The notes: generated by a model not told the origin, from the sequence alone. DNA of 57,259 nt from UBA4717 sp045577925 (GCA_045577925.1 JAZNJH010000010.1:1-57259), one strand, 5' to 3'; shown: positions 39,802 through 49,294, counted from the stretch's first letter. Translations and numbers: made by a program.

Positions 39802-39830
39802 TTGACTTTTTTTTGCTCTTATGTTAAAAT
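39802..39830 (+). promoter_or_regulatory. Promoter of the SGNH lipoprotein gene
   Basis: TTGACT (39802-39807), 17-base T-rich spacer, TAAAAT (39825-39830). About 23 of 29 positions agree with the promoter at 38248-38276. Confidence 0.55.
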
Positions 39831-39862
39831 GTTCGTGGTAAAAATTAAAAACGGAGAAAAGC

Positions 39863-41746
39863 ATGAACAAAAAACTATTATACGTAATATTTTCGCTTAT
39901 ACTGTCCGCTTTAGTCTTATGCTCGTGTAATTCGCAAAAAATCGATGTTTCCGAATATAAAATTATATATGCCGAAAAAGACGGGGAGAGCATTAAACAA
40001 GCGGCGCAAAAATTGCACTCTTATGCTCCAGAAGCTGTCCTGTCATCAGACGTATCTGCTCCCGAGACAGTAAAAAAAGAAATACTTATAGGCAATACCA
40101 CCAGAACCGAGTCCCAGATAGCTGCAAGCGGACTGTTAAACCTTGACTATACCATTAAATACAACAATGGCAAGGTGGCAATATGCGGCGGCAGTACAGA
40201 AGCAACGGTAAATGCTGTAAACTACGTTATAGAATGTTATAAGGCTGATAAACTTGCAGATTTAAAAAATCATACCTATAAGCACGACTATAAAGTAAAA
40301 AGTCTTTCCGTATCAGGTGTTAATATAAAAAGCTTCAACGTTATATCTACTGCTACGGACTCGTCATTTGACGATCTTAAAAGTTACTTTGCAGAAAACT
40401 TTACTTCCCTTACCGGATACAGACTCCGCGAGGAGGCCGGCGCTCTTAACGTTATGCTCAGGTGCGACTCTTCTCTTGCCGCTGATTCATATCTTATAAA
40501 GGTAAAATCCGGAGATATCACGTTAAGCGGAGCAAACTCCTATACCATAAAAGAAGCAATAGACACTTTTCTTAATACACTTCTCACTTCAAAAACCATT
40601 CTTAACGACGGCGATGAATTTTCAGGAAAGCTTAAACGGCAGACTCTCGGCTATTCTGAATATATAAATAACAGAACACCTCTTTACAATACTTATTATA
40701 AGTTGACAAATGAAAACAAGTTAAACGTCGTATATTTCGGTTCTTCGGTAAGCTCAGGATACGGTTCGGACGACAGTGAAAAGAGCTCAATGCGCGCACT
40801 CACGTCCAAATGGCTTGACGATACTTTCCCAAGTGCCGACATTACTCATTTCAACAGCACGATAAGCGCAGGCGGTTCTATGCTTGGCGCGTTCAGGTGC
40901 GTACATGACGTATGCGCGCTTGATCCTGACCTTGTTTTTATTGAATTTTCCATTAACGACGTATATTGTTCTACCACATACGATGATGCTAAGGTTTATT
41001 ATGAAAGCATCATAAGACAGATAAAGGAAGCTTCTCCCGACTGCGATATAGTAATGCTCTACCCTACCGATCAGACACATATACGTGAAAATGGCGCAGC
41101 TTTGTATGAACAGGCGCTTGCCGCAGATGAAATTGCCGCACATTACAAGCTTTCATCAATAAATCTTGCAGGCGCAATCAAAGAAACCTTTGACTATACA
41201 AGCGACAGTGAATGGTCAAAATACTTTATAGACATAGTTCATCCCACAGACCTGGGATATGCTCTTTATTTTAATATAGTAAAAGAATTTCTTGAAACAC
41301 AGCTTGTATACGGTGCAGCTTTTGCATCACAGCCGTACGCAGAGGAGCTTCCTTCAAAGCTTACGACAGACGAGTTTTCCCCAAGAATATATTATGTAAA
41401 CGAGCTTGATATTATAGAAAATAGAAACTTCGCTTTTTCAAGTGAGTCATATTGGAAAACGGCAAATCCTTATAGCGGATACATCTATCCCACGGATAAA
41501 AACAATATGCTCAAACTGAAGTTTACCGGAAACAACGTTGCGCTTCTGGCAGAATACGGCTCGGAAAACAGACTCATATATAAAATTGACTCAGACCACG
41601 AGCGTATCCAGAATCAGCGCGGTTACCACCCACTGTTGCTCGCAAGCAACATTTCAAATCAGCCGGATGAGCATATACTGACTATGAACGTGAGCATAAG
41701 CAACATAAATGCTCCTTACATAATCACGGCACTGCTTGTATGGTAA
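39863..41746 (+). CDS. SGNH/GDSL-type hydrolase lipoprotein
   Basis: 627 residues. A lipoprotein signal ends at LCSC, with Cys22 the likely lipid site. The N-terminal part (about 30-255) holds two alpha/beta units with GNTTRTESQ and AICGGSTEATVNAVNYVIE, resembling the non-catalytic N-domains of some glycan-active enzymes. A SGNH hydrolase domain (about 285-460) has GSSVSSGYG (Ser295 as nucleophile, with Asp of the usual GDS replaced by Ser294), FIEFSIND as the Asn block and DIVHP as the Asp/His block. A C-terminal beta region (about 475-627) may bind carbohydrate. It is probably a surface esterase removing acetyl or acyl groups from glycans. It shares promoter form with the lipoprotein upstream. 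Confidence 0.8.
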   Translation: MNKKLLYVIFSLILSALVLCSCNSQKIDVSEYKIIYAEKDGESIKQAAQKLHSYAPEAVLSSDVSAPETVKKEILIGNTTRTESQIAASGLLNLDYTIKYNNGKVAICGGSTEATVNAVNYVIECYKADKLADLKNHTYKHDYKVKSLSVSGVNIKSFNVISTATDSSFDDLKSYFAENFTSLTGYRLREEAGALNVMLRCDSSLAADSYLIKVKSGDITLSGANSYTIKEAIDTFLNTLLTSKTILNDGDEFSGKLKRQTLGYSEYINNRTPLYNTYYKLTNENKLNVVYFGSSVSSGYGSDDSEKSSMRALTSKWLDDTFPSADITHFNSTISAGGSMLGAFRCVHDVCALDPDLVFIEFSINDVYCSTTYDDAKVYYESIIRQIKEASPDCDIVMLYPTDQTHIRENGAALYEQALAADEIAAHYKLSSINLAGAIKETFDYTSDSEWSKYFIDIVHPTDLGYALYFNIVKEFLETQLVYGAAFASQPYAEELPSKLTTDEFSPRIYYVNELDIIENRNFAFSSESYWKTANPYSGYIYPTDKNNMLKLKFTGNNVALLAEYGSENRLIYKIDSDHERIQNQRGYHPLLLASNISNQPDEHILTMNVSISNINAPYIITALLVW

Positions 41747-41749
41747 AAT

Positions 41750-41800
41750 AAAAAGGCGTCTTGAAGTGAACCCCGTTTAGTTCACTGTGACGCCTTTTTT
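41750..41800. terminator. Bidirectional terminator between the SGNH gene and greA
   Basis: AAAAAGGCGTC pairs with GACGCCTTTTTT, with an inner stem AGTGAAC/GTTCACT. A and T tracts on both sides let it end the plus-strand SGNH transcript and the minus-strand greA transcript. Confidence 0.85.
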
Positions 41801-41812
41801 GTTTTATAATAC

Positions 41813-42292
41813 TTATTTATCAAGCGAAATATCAAGTATTTCAACTTTGTAAGCGCCTGAAGGTGCTTCAACAGTTACAACGTCGCCGATCTTCTTGCCT
41901 ATAAGGGCAACGCCTAAAGGTGACATGTCTGAAATCTTGCCTGCAAGTGATTCTGCTTCATTTGAGCCTACGATGGAAAGATCCTCTTCATCACCGTATT
42001 CAACGTCGCGTATCTTTACCTTTGTTCCAAGTCCAACAACGTCGGTGCTGATAGAGCTTTCATCAATAACCGTAACGTTTTTGAGTATCTCTTCAAGCTC
42101 TGCAATTCTTGCTTCTACCTTTGCCTGCTCGTTCTTTGCTTCATCATATTCGCTGTTTTCAGAAAGGTCTCCGAACGATCTTGCAACAGCTATCGCTTCC
42201 TTAACTTCCTCGCGCTTTGTATTTACAAGGAATGAAAGCTCAGCCTCAAGCTTTTTAAATCCGTCTGTTGTAACTGTCATACTGTTCGCCAT
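41813..42292 (-). CDS. greA: Transcription elongation factor GreA
   Basis: 159 residues, the usual length. It rescues backtracked RNA polymerase by stimulating transcript cleavage. The N-terminal coiled coil contains the conserved tip region ARSFGDLSENSEYDEAKNEQ, with acidic residues that enter the secondary channel. The C-terminal FKBP-like domain ends in KVEILDISLDK. GGAG precedes the ATG. It is the last gene of the minus-strand group with ftsEX, ending at a shared terminator. Confidence 0.97.
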   Translation of the reverse strand: MANSMTVTTDGFKKLEAELSFLVNTKREEVKEAIAVARSFGDLSENSEYDEAKNEQAKVEARIAELEEILKNVTVIDESSISTDVVGLGTKVKIRDVEYGDEEDLSIVGSNEAESLAGKISDMSPLGVALIGKKIGDVVTVEAPSGAYKVEILDISLDK

Positions 42293-42319
42293 TTTTATTT
42301 TTCTCCTTTTGGTTTGTTA

Positions 42320-43516
42320 TTAGTTTGAAAATTCTTTGATTGCCGCTAAAAGCTGTGCGTCCTCTTGCTCGCCAAGCAAGAATAATGACTTATCCTTCAC
42401 TTCATCGGAAAGCTCAACCATTATATCGGGCTTTAGTCCGACGCCCTCATAATTATCTGATACAGGGGGGGCATACATACTCTGCGATACACTTATTGCC
42501 GAGCCGTCGTACAGAGGAAGTATCGTCTGCATCGTTCCCTTACCGTAGGTAGTTTCGCCGATAAGCTTTGCCTTAGAGTAATCGCGAAGTGCGCTCGAGA
42601 AAAGCTCTGCCGCACTTGCCGTGTTTGAATTCACAAGCACCATCATGGGAAGGTCTATACATTCAGCGTCCGACGCAAGCGTTTCTTCATTTCCTGCCGC
42701 ATCATATATACGTATTATAGTTCCCTCAGGCAAGAGATAATCAAGAACCTCTTCAATAGCCTGAAGATTTCCGCCGGGATTGTTTCTCACGTCAAAGACA
42801 AGCTTGTTTGCGCCTTTACTCATAAGCTCTTTAACGGCTGCCTTGAACTGCTGCGCAGTGCCGTTGTCAAATTCAAGGATCTGTACTATACCTATACTCT
42901 TATCCTTTGAATACAACTTCGAGTATACGGTATAATCAGTAACCCTTCTGCGCTCTATCTTAAAGTCAATATAACTTGAATCGCGAAGAACGGTAAACTC
43001 TGCGTAGGTTTTCTCCTCACCCTTTATTCTGGACAATGCTGCCGAATATCCAAGGTCTTCAACAGAGCTCCCCTCAACGTGAGTTATCATATCTCCCGAT
43101 CTGAGCCCTGCTTCAAGAGCCGGTGAATCGGGTATAACGTTTACAATATAAATAGCTGAGTGCTCTGAATCGTAAAGCGCGTTTATTCCGATGCCAACGA
43201 ACTCGGCATTCGCATCTGTTACGAGCTCTGCAAATTCGTCTTTATTGAAATATGCTCCGTATTTGTCCCCCGTGCCGGCAACGTATCCCCTCAGCAGAGA
43301 GTCAACAAGCATATTTTCATCGATCTCGCCAACGTAATTGGTTCTGTACGCGGCGTCTACCGATGCAAGCTTGTCGTAAAGCAATTGTGTGTCCTTGATC
43401 TCATTTAATGCTTTTTCATATTTATTGTTTACCGTTATATAAGTAAGCTGAAACGTGATAAGCACCGCAAGCGCAATAACCACAAGCATCGTTGATATAG
43501 ATATTTTCTTATTCAA
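42320..43516 (-). CDS. S41-family carboxyl-terminal processing protease
   Basis: 398 residues. An N-terminal membrane anchor (about 7-28) is followed by a PDZ domain (about 105-180, with SPALEAGLRSGDMI) and an S41 protease domain. The catalytic dyad is Ser301 in SNTASAAELF and Lys326 in TTYGKGTM. FDVRNNPGGN at about 241-250 is typical of the fold. It is extracytoplasmic. The start reads as a TTG at 43516 with AAAGGA rather far upstream. It is encoded directly after the M23 hydrolase, whose processing is a plausible but inferred role. Confidence 0.94.
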   Translation of the reverse strand: MNKKISISTMLVVIALAVLITFQLTYITVNNKYEKALNEIKDTQLLYDKLASVDAAYRTNYVGEIDENMLVDSLLRGYVAGTGDKYGAYFNKDEFAELVTDANAEFVGIGINALYDSEHSAIYIVNVIPDSPALEAGLRSGDMITHVEGSSVEDLGYSAALSRIKGEEKTYAEFTVLRDSSYIDFKIERRRVTDYTVYSKLYSKDKSIGIVQILEFDNGTAQQFKAAVKELMSKGANKLVFDVRNNPGGNLQAIEEVLDYLLPEGTIIRIYDAAGNEETLASDAECIDLPMMVLVNSNTASAAELFSSALRDYSKAKLIGETTYGKGTMQTILPLYDGSAISVSQSMYAPPVSDNYEGVGLKPDIMVELSDEVKDKSLFLLGEQEDAQLLAAIKEFSN

Positions 43517-43541
43517 AAGTGTTTTTCTTCCTTTGTCAAAT

Positions 43542-44747
43542 TTATGCCGGGAAATACTTTCTCGGATTTATTATAGCTCCGTTTTCATACATAGAGAAGT
43601 GGCAGTGGTTACCCGTTGAATCTCCCGTTGAACCCGCCTTTGCAATAACCTGACCGCGGCTGACCGCGTCTCCCACAGATACGAGCAATTTACTGTTATG
43701 GGCATAAAGCGTTGCATATCCGCCGCCATGGTCGATCATTACATAGTAGCCATAGCTGTTGTGCCACTGGCTTTTTACAACAGTACCCGAGTTTGATGCG
43801 TATATATCCGTTCCAAACGGTACGGGAATGTCTATACCGTTATGGAATTCTTTTCTTCCCGAAATAGGACTGTTTCTCCACACACATTCCGAAGATACGT
43901 ACGTATGCGTCGTGGGTACCGGCCACATAAACTCGCCGCCAACGTATTTTGTATTCTGTGCCTGAAGCTGCTTTACGTAATCGGCTATTTCCTTATCAAG
44001 CGCATCTCGCTCAGCTTCCTTTGCCGCAAGCTGCTTTTTGAAATCGCTTTCGCTTGCAAGGAGTCTATTGATATAATTTGCCGCTTCCTCGGCCTGCTGT
44101 GCAAGTGTTGCCTCTGTGACTTTGAGTTCCTCTTTTAATGATACCTGATAAGCAAGAGTCGTTTCAAAGTCCGCTTTCTCTTTTTCAAGAAGCGCCTTAT
44201 CATCGGCGATCGTACTCATTATCTTATTATCATATTCTATCATGCTTCCGATACGATCCATCTGAACGAAAAACTCAGAAAGGCCGGTGGAGCCGAGTAT
44301 CATATCAAGATAACTGATCTCGCCCTCCTCATAGTTTATACGAAGTCTCTTTTTGAAATTTTCAAGCTTTTTTTCATATACCGATTCCTTTTCGGCAATT
44401 TCTGTTTCCTTAACGGAAATATTAACCGTCAGCGTCTCGATAAGCTGCTCTGTAACCTCGATCTGATCCTGGGCAAGCTTAATCTGCTGGTCGAGCGATT
44501 TTTTGTTTTCAAGAGCTGCACTCTGATTACTTCTGTTTGAATTTATCTGAGTTTTAAGCGAGTTTATCTCTTTCTTGATACCTGCAAGCCTGTTTTCAAG
44601 CTTTTGCACGTTGGCATCCGAATAGTTTGCCCCCTCAACCCTGAGTGAAGCAGCTGCTGTGATAAGCATAACAACTACAAGAAATATACTGATAATACAC
44701 TGAAGTCTTCTTAGTGCATGCGCTTTTTGTGTATTCCTGTTTTTCAC
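43542..44747 (-). CDS. Coiled-coil M23 peptidoglycan hydrolase (EnvC/PcsB/CwlO-like position)
   Basis: 401 residues. A signal or anchor segment (about 16-35) is followed by a long coiled coil (about 45-265, heptad-rich with two helices) and a LytM/M23 endopeptidase domain from about 295. All zinc ligands are intact: His and Asp in FHNGIDIP and the last His in HCHFSM, with the additional His in LYAHNSK. It starts at a GTG at 44747 with GGAAGGG upstream. It lies directly after ftsX, matching the arrangement in which FtsEX controls a coiled-coil wall hydrolase during division or elongation. Confidence 0.94.
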   Translation of the reverse strand: MKNRNTQKAHALRRLQCIISIFLVVVMLITAAASLRVEGANYSDANVQKLENRLAGIKKEINSLKTQINSNRSNQSAALENKKSLDQQIKLAQDQIEVTEQLIETLTVNISVKETEIAEKESVYEKKLENFKKRLRINYEEGEISYLDMILGSTGLSEFFVQMDRIGSMIEYDNKIMSTIADDKALLEKEKADFETTLAYQVSLKEELKVTEATLAQQAEEAANYINRLLASESDFKKQLAAKEAERDALDKEIADYVKQLQAQNTKYVGGEFMWPVPTTHTYVSSECVWRNSPISGRKEFHNGIDIPVPFGTDIYASNSGTVVKSQWHNSYGYYVMIDHGGGYATLYAHNSKLLVSVGDAVSRGQVIAKAGSTGDSTGNHCHFSMYENGAIINPRKYFPA

Positions 44748-44770
44748 TTTTATTCCCTTCCGTGTTAATG

Positions 44771-45658
44771 TTAAGCTTTAAGATATTTTCTCATAGAAAG
44801 GATACTTCCTACGATTCCGCAGAAAAGTCCTGATGCAATAAAGCCTGTTAGTATTGTTCCCTGAACGTACGAATACGGGCAGGTGTTTATTATAGAAAAG
44901 CTGTCGCCTATCGTAACGATAATATAATTATACATGAACGCCTGTGCGAAATATGCAATAATACTTGAAAGTGCTCCGATAATTACACCCTCTATTATAA
45001 AGGGCATCGCTATAAAACGTCCCGTAGCACCGATATATCTCATAATAACTATCTCATCAGCACGCGCCATAACCGCAAGGCCTATCGTATTTACTATAAC
45101 AAATACGCAAACCACAACGAGAATTACCATGAAAACGATAAGCACGAAGAGTATACCGTTTTTAAGATTTTCTATATTATCTGCAAGGTCATAACGATTG
45201 TTTATTTTAACAACACCGTCTATCTGATTAAGCTGATAAACAAGAGTTGAAACTCCCTCGTTTGTAAAATAAGGAATAACAAAAGAATCTCTCAGAGGAT
45301 TGTCTCCCTCAAGCACTTCAAAGAGGTCTCCGTACTGCGAATACTTATTCGCCTCTTCTTTGAGCGCTTCCTCTTTTGATATAAATTCAATATTATCAGC
45401 ATCAACGTTGTCAAGTGCCGCTATTCTCTCTCCGATTGCCGCTACTTCAGCATCACTCTTCTCTGAATCAATAAATATAACGATCTCCTTGGCAAAGCCA
45501 AGCTTTTCCATGTTATAATCAACGTTAGCGTAAATTATGTAAGCGCTTCCTATCATTATGAGGCAACCCACAAGCGCAAACACCGTTGCGATACTGTACC
45601 GCTTATTGCGCCATAAGCCCTTGAATGCCTCCTTGATAAAGTATCCCGGTCTCATCAC
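44771..45658 (-). CDS. ftsX: Cell division ABC transporter permease FtsX
   Basis: 295 residues with four membrane segments (about 22-45, 170-195, 220-245, 265-288) and a large external loop between the first two. The last segments with IVNTIGLAVMARADEIVIMRYIGATGRFI are diagnostic. It forms a mechanotransmission complex with FtsE that activates the wall hydrolase encoded next. The GTG at 45658 or the ATG at 45655 is the start; both overlap the ftsE stop (ATG-TGA type) with AGGAGG in the ftsE 3' end. Confidence 0.96.
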   Translation of the reverse strand: MMRPGYFIKEAFKGLWRNKRYSIATVFALVGCLIMIGSAYIIYANVDYNMEKLGFAKEIVIFIDSEKSDAEVAAIGERIAALDNVDADNIEFISKEEALKEEANKYSQYGDLFEVLEGDNPLRDSFVIPYFTNEGVSTLVYQLNQIDGVVKINNRYDLADNIENLKNGILFVLIVFMVILVVVCVFVIVNTIGLAVMARADEIVIMRYIGATGRFIAMPFIIEGVIIGALSSIIAYFAQAFMYNYIIVTIGDSFSIINTCPYSYVQGTILTGFIASGLFCGIVGSILSMRKYLKA

Positions 45659-46332
45659 ATCATACCTCCTACTTTATCGCTTATTATTTTTCCGTCGTCT
45701 ATTCTGATAACGCGCTTCTTGAAGTAATTAACAAACTTTTCCTCATGCGTTATAACGATAACCGTACGGTCAAACTGCTGATTTATCTTGATAAGCAGCT
45801 CCATTATGCCGCGGCTCATCTCAGGGTCGATATTACCCGTGGGCTCATCGGCAATTATAAGGCTGGGCTCGTTAACGAACGCTCTTGCGATCGCAAGCCT
45901 CTGCTGCTCACCGCCTGATATCTCGTGCGGCATGCACTGCCATTTATCCACAAGCTTTACAAGCTCGAGCGCAGTTTTCACGTTAAGCTTTTTTGTCCTT
46001 GGCGACTTACCTATTACGTCCATTGCAAAAGCAACGTTTTCATACACAGTCTTCTGCTCCAGAAGCTTAAAATCCTGGAATACCATTCCGAGTCCGCGGC
46101 GGTAATAAGGCACCTGCCCGCTTTTCAGCCTGGAAAGAGACTGCCCGTTAACAACTATCTCTCCGCTTGTTATGTCTTCTTCCTTGATAAGAAGTCTTGT
46201 AAGCGTCGTTTTTCCCGAGCCGTTCCCTCCAACTATGAAAACAAACTCTCCGTCATCTATTTTAAGGTCGATACCGTCGAGCGCAACCGTCCCGTTCGGA
46301 TATACCTTTCTGACATTTCTGAATTCTATCAT
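45655..46332 (-). CDS. ftsE: Cell division ATP-binding protein FtsE
   Basis: 225 residues. Walker A GGNGSGKT at 35-42, signature SGGEQQR at 139-145, Walker B LIIADEP at 158-164 and a Q-loop at VFQDFKLL are intact. It is the ATPase of the FtsEX complex and is cytoplasmic. The opening MIEFRNVRKVYPNG and the FKLLEQKTVYENVAFAM region are typical. The stop overlaps the start of ftsX. Confidence 0.97.
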   Translation of the reverse strand: MIEFRNVRKVYPNGTVALDGIDLKIDDGEFVFIVGGNGSGKTTLTRLLIKEEDITSGEIVVNGQSLSRLKSGQVPYYRRGLGMVFQDFKLLEQKTVYENVAFAMDVIGKSPRTKKLNVKTALELVKLVDKWQCMPHEISGGEQQRLAIARAFVNEPSLIIADEPTGNIDPEMSRGIMELLIKINQQFDRTVIVITHEEKFVNYFKKRVIRIDDGKIISDKVGGMM

Positions 46333-46352
46333 TTTAAAATCTCCGTGTTATC

Positions 46353-46402
46353 GAACAAGAATCGCCGAAGGATGGCAAAATAGCTTATCTCCGGCGTTGT
46401 TC
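46353..46402 (-). other. Hairpin between the regulator gene and ftsE
   Basis: GAACAA (46353-46358) pairs with TTGTTC (46397-46402), and inside CGCCG pairs with CGGCG. There is no T run after it on the minus strand, so it looks like a processing or attenuation element in the leader of ftsE. Confidence 0.35.
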
Positions 46403-46424
46403 TTTATAAATTGTTGAAAACCCG

Positions 46425-47510
46425 TCAAAACTTTATCGGCTTGCTTGAGAGATACTTCTTGACCATGAGCGCAACCTTGAAGGTTATCGCATGTTCAAAC
46501 TCTCTCAGATCAAGGCCGGTGAGCTTTCTGATCTTTTCAAGTCTGTATACAAGGGTGTTTCTGTGTACGAAAAGCTTTCTTGACGTTTCCGAAACGTTAA
46601 GGTTATTTTCAAAGAAACACTGGATAGTCGTCAGAGTTTCGCGGTCGAGCGACTCAAGCGAGCCCTTCTTGAATACCTCAGCCAAAAACATCTCGCAAAG
46701 CGTTGTGGGAAGCTGATAAATAAGCCTTCCTATTCCGAGATTTTCATAACTGATTATATTCTTTTCTGTATCAAACACCTTGCCAACCTCAAGCGCAACC
46801 TGCGCCTCCTTGAACGAACGGGCAAGATCCTTTATGCTGTCAACCGCCGTACCGATACCAACAGAAACCTTTGTATAAAATTCCGTGCTGAGCGTATCGG
46901 ATATTGTCTTAGCTATCTTTTCAACTTCCCTGATATCATAGTTCTGCTTGATTTCCTTAACAAGCACGATATCATGCTCTCCGACGCTTATAACGTAATC
47001 CTTATTCTTATCGGGGAACATGTTCTGAACCATGTCAAAAGGATTCACCTCGCTCTTTCCGTAGAATTTCACAAGGTAAACTATTCTTGCAACGTCTGAA
47101 TTGAAATGAAGCTCTTTGCTCTTTATGTAAATATCGCTGGGGAGTATGTTGTCAAGAATAATATTCTTTATAAACGAACTCTTATCATACTTTTCATCAT
47201 AAAGGCTCTTTATGTTGGAAAGAGAAATTGACAAAATCATTGAGATCTTATCGGCTAACTTATCTTCTCCCTCAACAAAAACTACATATTCCGCCTTAGC
47301 TGACGTTCCGATAGGACGATACGTATATCCTCCCGATACAATGGCGTCTGTCGTATAGCTCAGTTCATCACGTATCCCCTGACGAGGTTCTCCAATCTTC
47401 ACAAGCTCAGAGCAGGAAATGATTATTCCGTTCTCGTCTATAACGCCGATGATACGGTCAACAGCTTCTTTCATCTGATGAATGACTCCCTGAAACATTC
47501 TGTTCGACAT
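46425..47510 (-). CDS. CdaR/PucR-type transcriptional regulator
   Basis: 361 residues, soluble. The N-terminal third (about 1-130, DRIIGVIDENGIIISCSELVKIGE) resembles the sugar-diacid recognition sensor of CdaR. A central GGDEF-like fold (about 135-270) follows, and a PucR-type C-terminal helix-turn-helix (about 300-355) contains NVSETSRKLFVHRNTLVYRLEKIRKLTG. The signal is unknown. It precedes ftsEX on the same strand with an intervening hairpin; GGAGG lies before its ATG, and it has its own promoter. Confidence 0.88.
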   Translation of the reverse strand: MSNRMFQGVIHQMKEAVDRIIGVIDENGIIISCSELVKIGEPRQGIRDELSYTTDAIVSGGYTYRPIGTSAKAEYVVFVEGEDKLADKISMILSISLSNIKSLYDEKYDKSSFIKNIILDNILPSDIYIKSKELHFNSDVARIVYLVKFYGKSEVNPFDMVQNMFPDKNKDYVISVGEHDIVLVKEIKQNYDIREVEKIAKTISDTLSTEFYTKVSVGIGTAVDSIKDLARSFKEAQVALEVGKVFDTEKNIISYENLGIGRLIYQLPTTLCEMFLAEVFKKGSLESLDRETLTTIQCFFENNLNVSETSRKLFVHRNTLVYRLEKIRKLTGLDLREFEHAITFKVALMVKKYLSSKPIKF

Positions 47511-47554
47511 ACGGCGCCTCCTTTCAATTCATAAAAATTTGTTATTTTAAATAT

Positions 47555-47583
47555 ATTTTACAACAATTTTTGTGATTTTTCAA
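47555..47583 (-). promoter_or_regulatory. Promoter of the CdaR/PucR-like gene
   Basis: Minus strand TTGAAA (complement of 47578-47583), 17-base spacer, TAAAAT (complement of 47555-47560), about 45 bases before the start. Confidence 0.5.
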
Positions 47584-47610
47584 TAGTTTTTTTGATTTTT
47601 TTAATAAATT

Positions 47611-48372
47611 TTACATCAATTCTATGGTACAAATGACGGCAATTATAACGTACACTGCAAGGAGAGCGAAAATCGCATACGAAGTTATCATAGGTATAAA
47701 GAGGGAAAGAAGCACACCTGCTATTATGATAGCGCTCATTATAACAAGCTTATAATCCTTTATAAGCGATGTGTTGTTCATAGCCTTCAGTAAAAGATAC
47801 GCGCCTATCACGCAAGCAGCTATCGCAAATATTCCAACAACTATTCTAAGTGCATCGGGAAGCGATGCCTTAGACAAGAGGTTTACGGCAAAAAGTCCGG
47901 TTGCACACTGTGCGCTGACTACAAAAAATACAGTATCATATATATGATATACAAAATAAAGCACCGCAAGTGCAATTATCGCAACTATGCGCCAAGTATC
48001 GTAAAGAACGTCTATGTATCCGTACGATGCACACAGGCAGAAAGCTGCAAATGATACTGCCACAAGCGACGTACTTGTTATCACACGCATGCTTTCATCG
48101 CTGTTTCTTTTCATTATGTGATATACGATCGCCGCTATGGTGAGCACACCAAGCACTATGGTAAGCGGCAGCTGTACGTTTAAAAGGAAACCAACAGTGA
48201 CAGCTCCATTCCTTCTTATCGTCATAACCGCCATTATTCCGGCGATCATGGCAATCGCGGCAAATAAAAATTTATACATGAGCAAGGTCTCTCTTGCCTG
48301 TGCCTCTTTGCGTCTTAATTCTCTTTCCTTTACGGATACCACTTTCTTTGTCTTTTTCACTTTTATGCCCAT
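47611..48372 (-). CDS. Hypothetical multi-pass membrane protein
   Basis: 253 residues. A basic cytoplasmic N-terminus (KVKKTKKVVSVKERELRRKEAQ) is followed by about seven or eight membrane segments from residue 33 to 250 with very short loops. I do not recognise the family. The membrane part is rich in Ala/Val/Ile with no catalytic-looking residues apart from scattered Cys. The site before the ATG (AAAGG) is close to it. It follows rsmE by 27 bases and is probably co-transcribed. Confidence 0.7.
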   Translation of the reverse strand: MGIKVKKTKKVVSVKERELRRKEAQARETLLMYKFLFAAIAMIAGIMAVMTIRRNGAVTVGFLLNVQLPLTIVLGVLTIAAIVYHIMKRNSDESMRVITSTSLVAVSFAAFCLCASYGYIDVLYDTWRIVAIIALAVLYFVYHIYDTVFFVVSAQCATGLFAVNLLSKASLPDALRIVVGIFAIAACVIGAYLLLKAMNNTSLIKDYKLVIMSAIIIAGVLLSLFIPMITSYAIFALLAVYVIIAVICTIELM

Positions 48373-48399
48373 ACCTTTCTAAGCATCATTTTTGATTTA

Positions 48400-49149
48400 T
48401 TACAGTTCAAGAGCATAGGATATTGCCCCAAGTGCCACAACGGGCGCCGTTTCGCATCTGAGTATGCGCGGGCCAAGCCCCGCGATGATCATACCGGACT
48501 CTTTTGCAAGCTCTACCTCGCCCTGCGAGAATCCACCCTCTGATCCGATGATCACCGATATGCTCATATCTTCTCTTTTATCAGATTCCGTATATTTACC
48601 AAGTACTTCTTTTAAGGGAACTGTGTTATCTCCCTCATAAAAGAGTATCGGAACGTCAGCCTTTACAGCTTCCCTGAAAGCATCGCTAAGCGTGCATACG
48701 TCTTCAACGACGGGAATAATGCCCCTGCCGCTCTGCTTTGCCGCTTCAAGAGAAATTTTGTTCCATCTCTCACTCCTTGAGCGTGCACTCTTCTTATCGG
48801 GACGGGATATACACCGCTCGCTTATAAACGGTACTATCCTGCATGCGCCAACCTCAACTGCTTTCTGGATTATAAACTCCATTTTATCGCTCTTTGGCAG
48901 AGCCTGATAAAGAGTCAGTCTGTACGGCGGCTCGGTATTCCCCTGCTTTATGGAAACTATTTTCAAAACGACAGTATCGTTTTCAAAATCTTCGATAAGA
49001 CATTCATATTCGAGAGAATGCATGTCACAAACGGTAATGCCCTCTCCTTTTTTCATACGAAGAGAGCGCATAATATGAGAAGCATCGCTTCCGGTGATAC
49101 GTATATGATTCTTATCTACATTTTCACCGGGTACAAAAAAACGCGGCAA
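48400..49149 (-). CDS. rsmE: 16S rRNA (uracil-1498 N3)-methyltransferase
   Basis: 249 residues. It starts at a TTG at 49149 (MPRFFVPGENV) with GAGG eight bases upstream. An N-terminal PUA-like domain (about 1-70) and a SPOUT knot domain carry the conserved LYQALPKSDKMEFIIQKAVEVGA, IIGSEGGFSQGEVE and LGPRILRCETAPVVAL motifs. It methylates U1498 in the decoding region. A consensus promoter lies at 49191-49219. It is the usual companion of prmA, here separated from it by terminator and promoter. Confidence 0.97.
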   Translation of the reverse strand: MPRFFVPGENVDKNHIRITGSDASHIMRSLRMKKGEGITVCDMHSLEYECLIEDFENDTVVLKIVSIKQGNTEPPYRLTLYQALPKSDKMEFIIQKAVEVGACRIVPFISERCISRPDKKSARSRSERWNKISLEAAKQSGRGIIPVVEDVCTLSDAFREAVKADVPILFYEGDNTVPLKEVLGKYTESDKREDMSISVIIGSEGGFSQGEVELAKESGMIIAGLGPRILRCETAPVVALGAISYALEL

Positions 49150-49190
49150 TTAAACTACCTCTTTTCTGCGGCACTCTGCCTCACTTTGAC

Positions 49191-49219
49191 ATTATACTAT
49201 ATTATGCTCAATTTGTCAA
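49191..49219 (-). promoter_or_regulatory. Promoter of rsmE and the membrane gene
   Basis: Minus strand perfect TTGACA (complement of 49214-49219), 17-base spacer, perfect TATAAT (complement of 49191-49196), about 42 bases before the TTG start. Confidence 0.75.
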
Positions 49220-49239
49220 ATAATTTCGACAAATTTCAT

Positions 49240-49287
49240 AAAAAAAATTGCCGCCGTTCGAGTATTTTGACCAAAACGGCGGTAATT
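49240..49287 (-). terminator. Terminator of the hrcA-prmA group
   Basis: CCGCCGTT (49251-49258) pairs with AACGGCGG (49275-49282), extended by A-T pairs, and a run of T follows on the minus strand (complement of 49240-49247). Confidence 0.8.
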
Positions 49288-49294
49288 TTATCTG

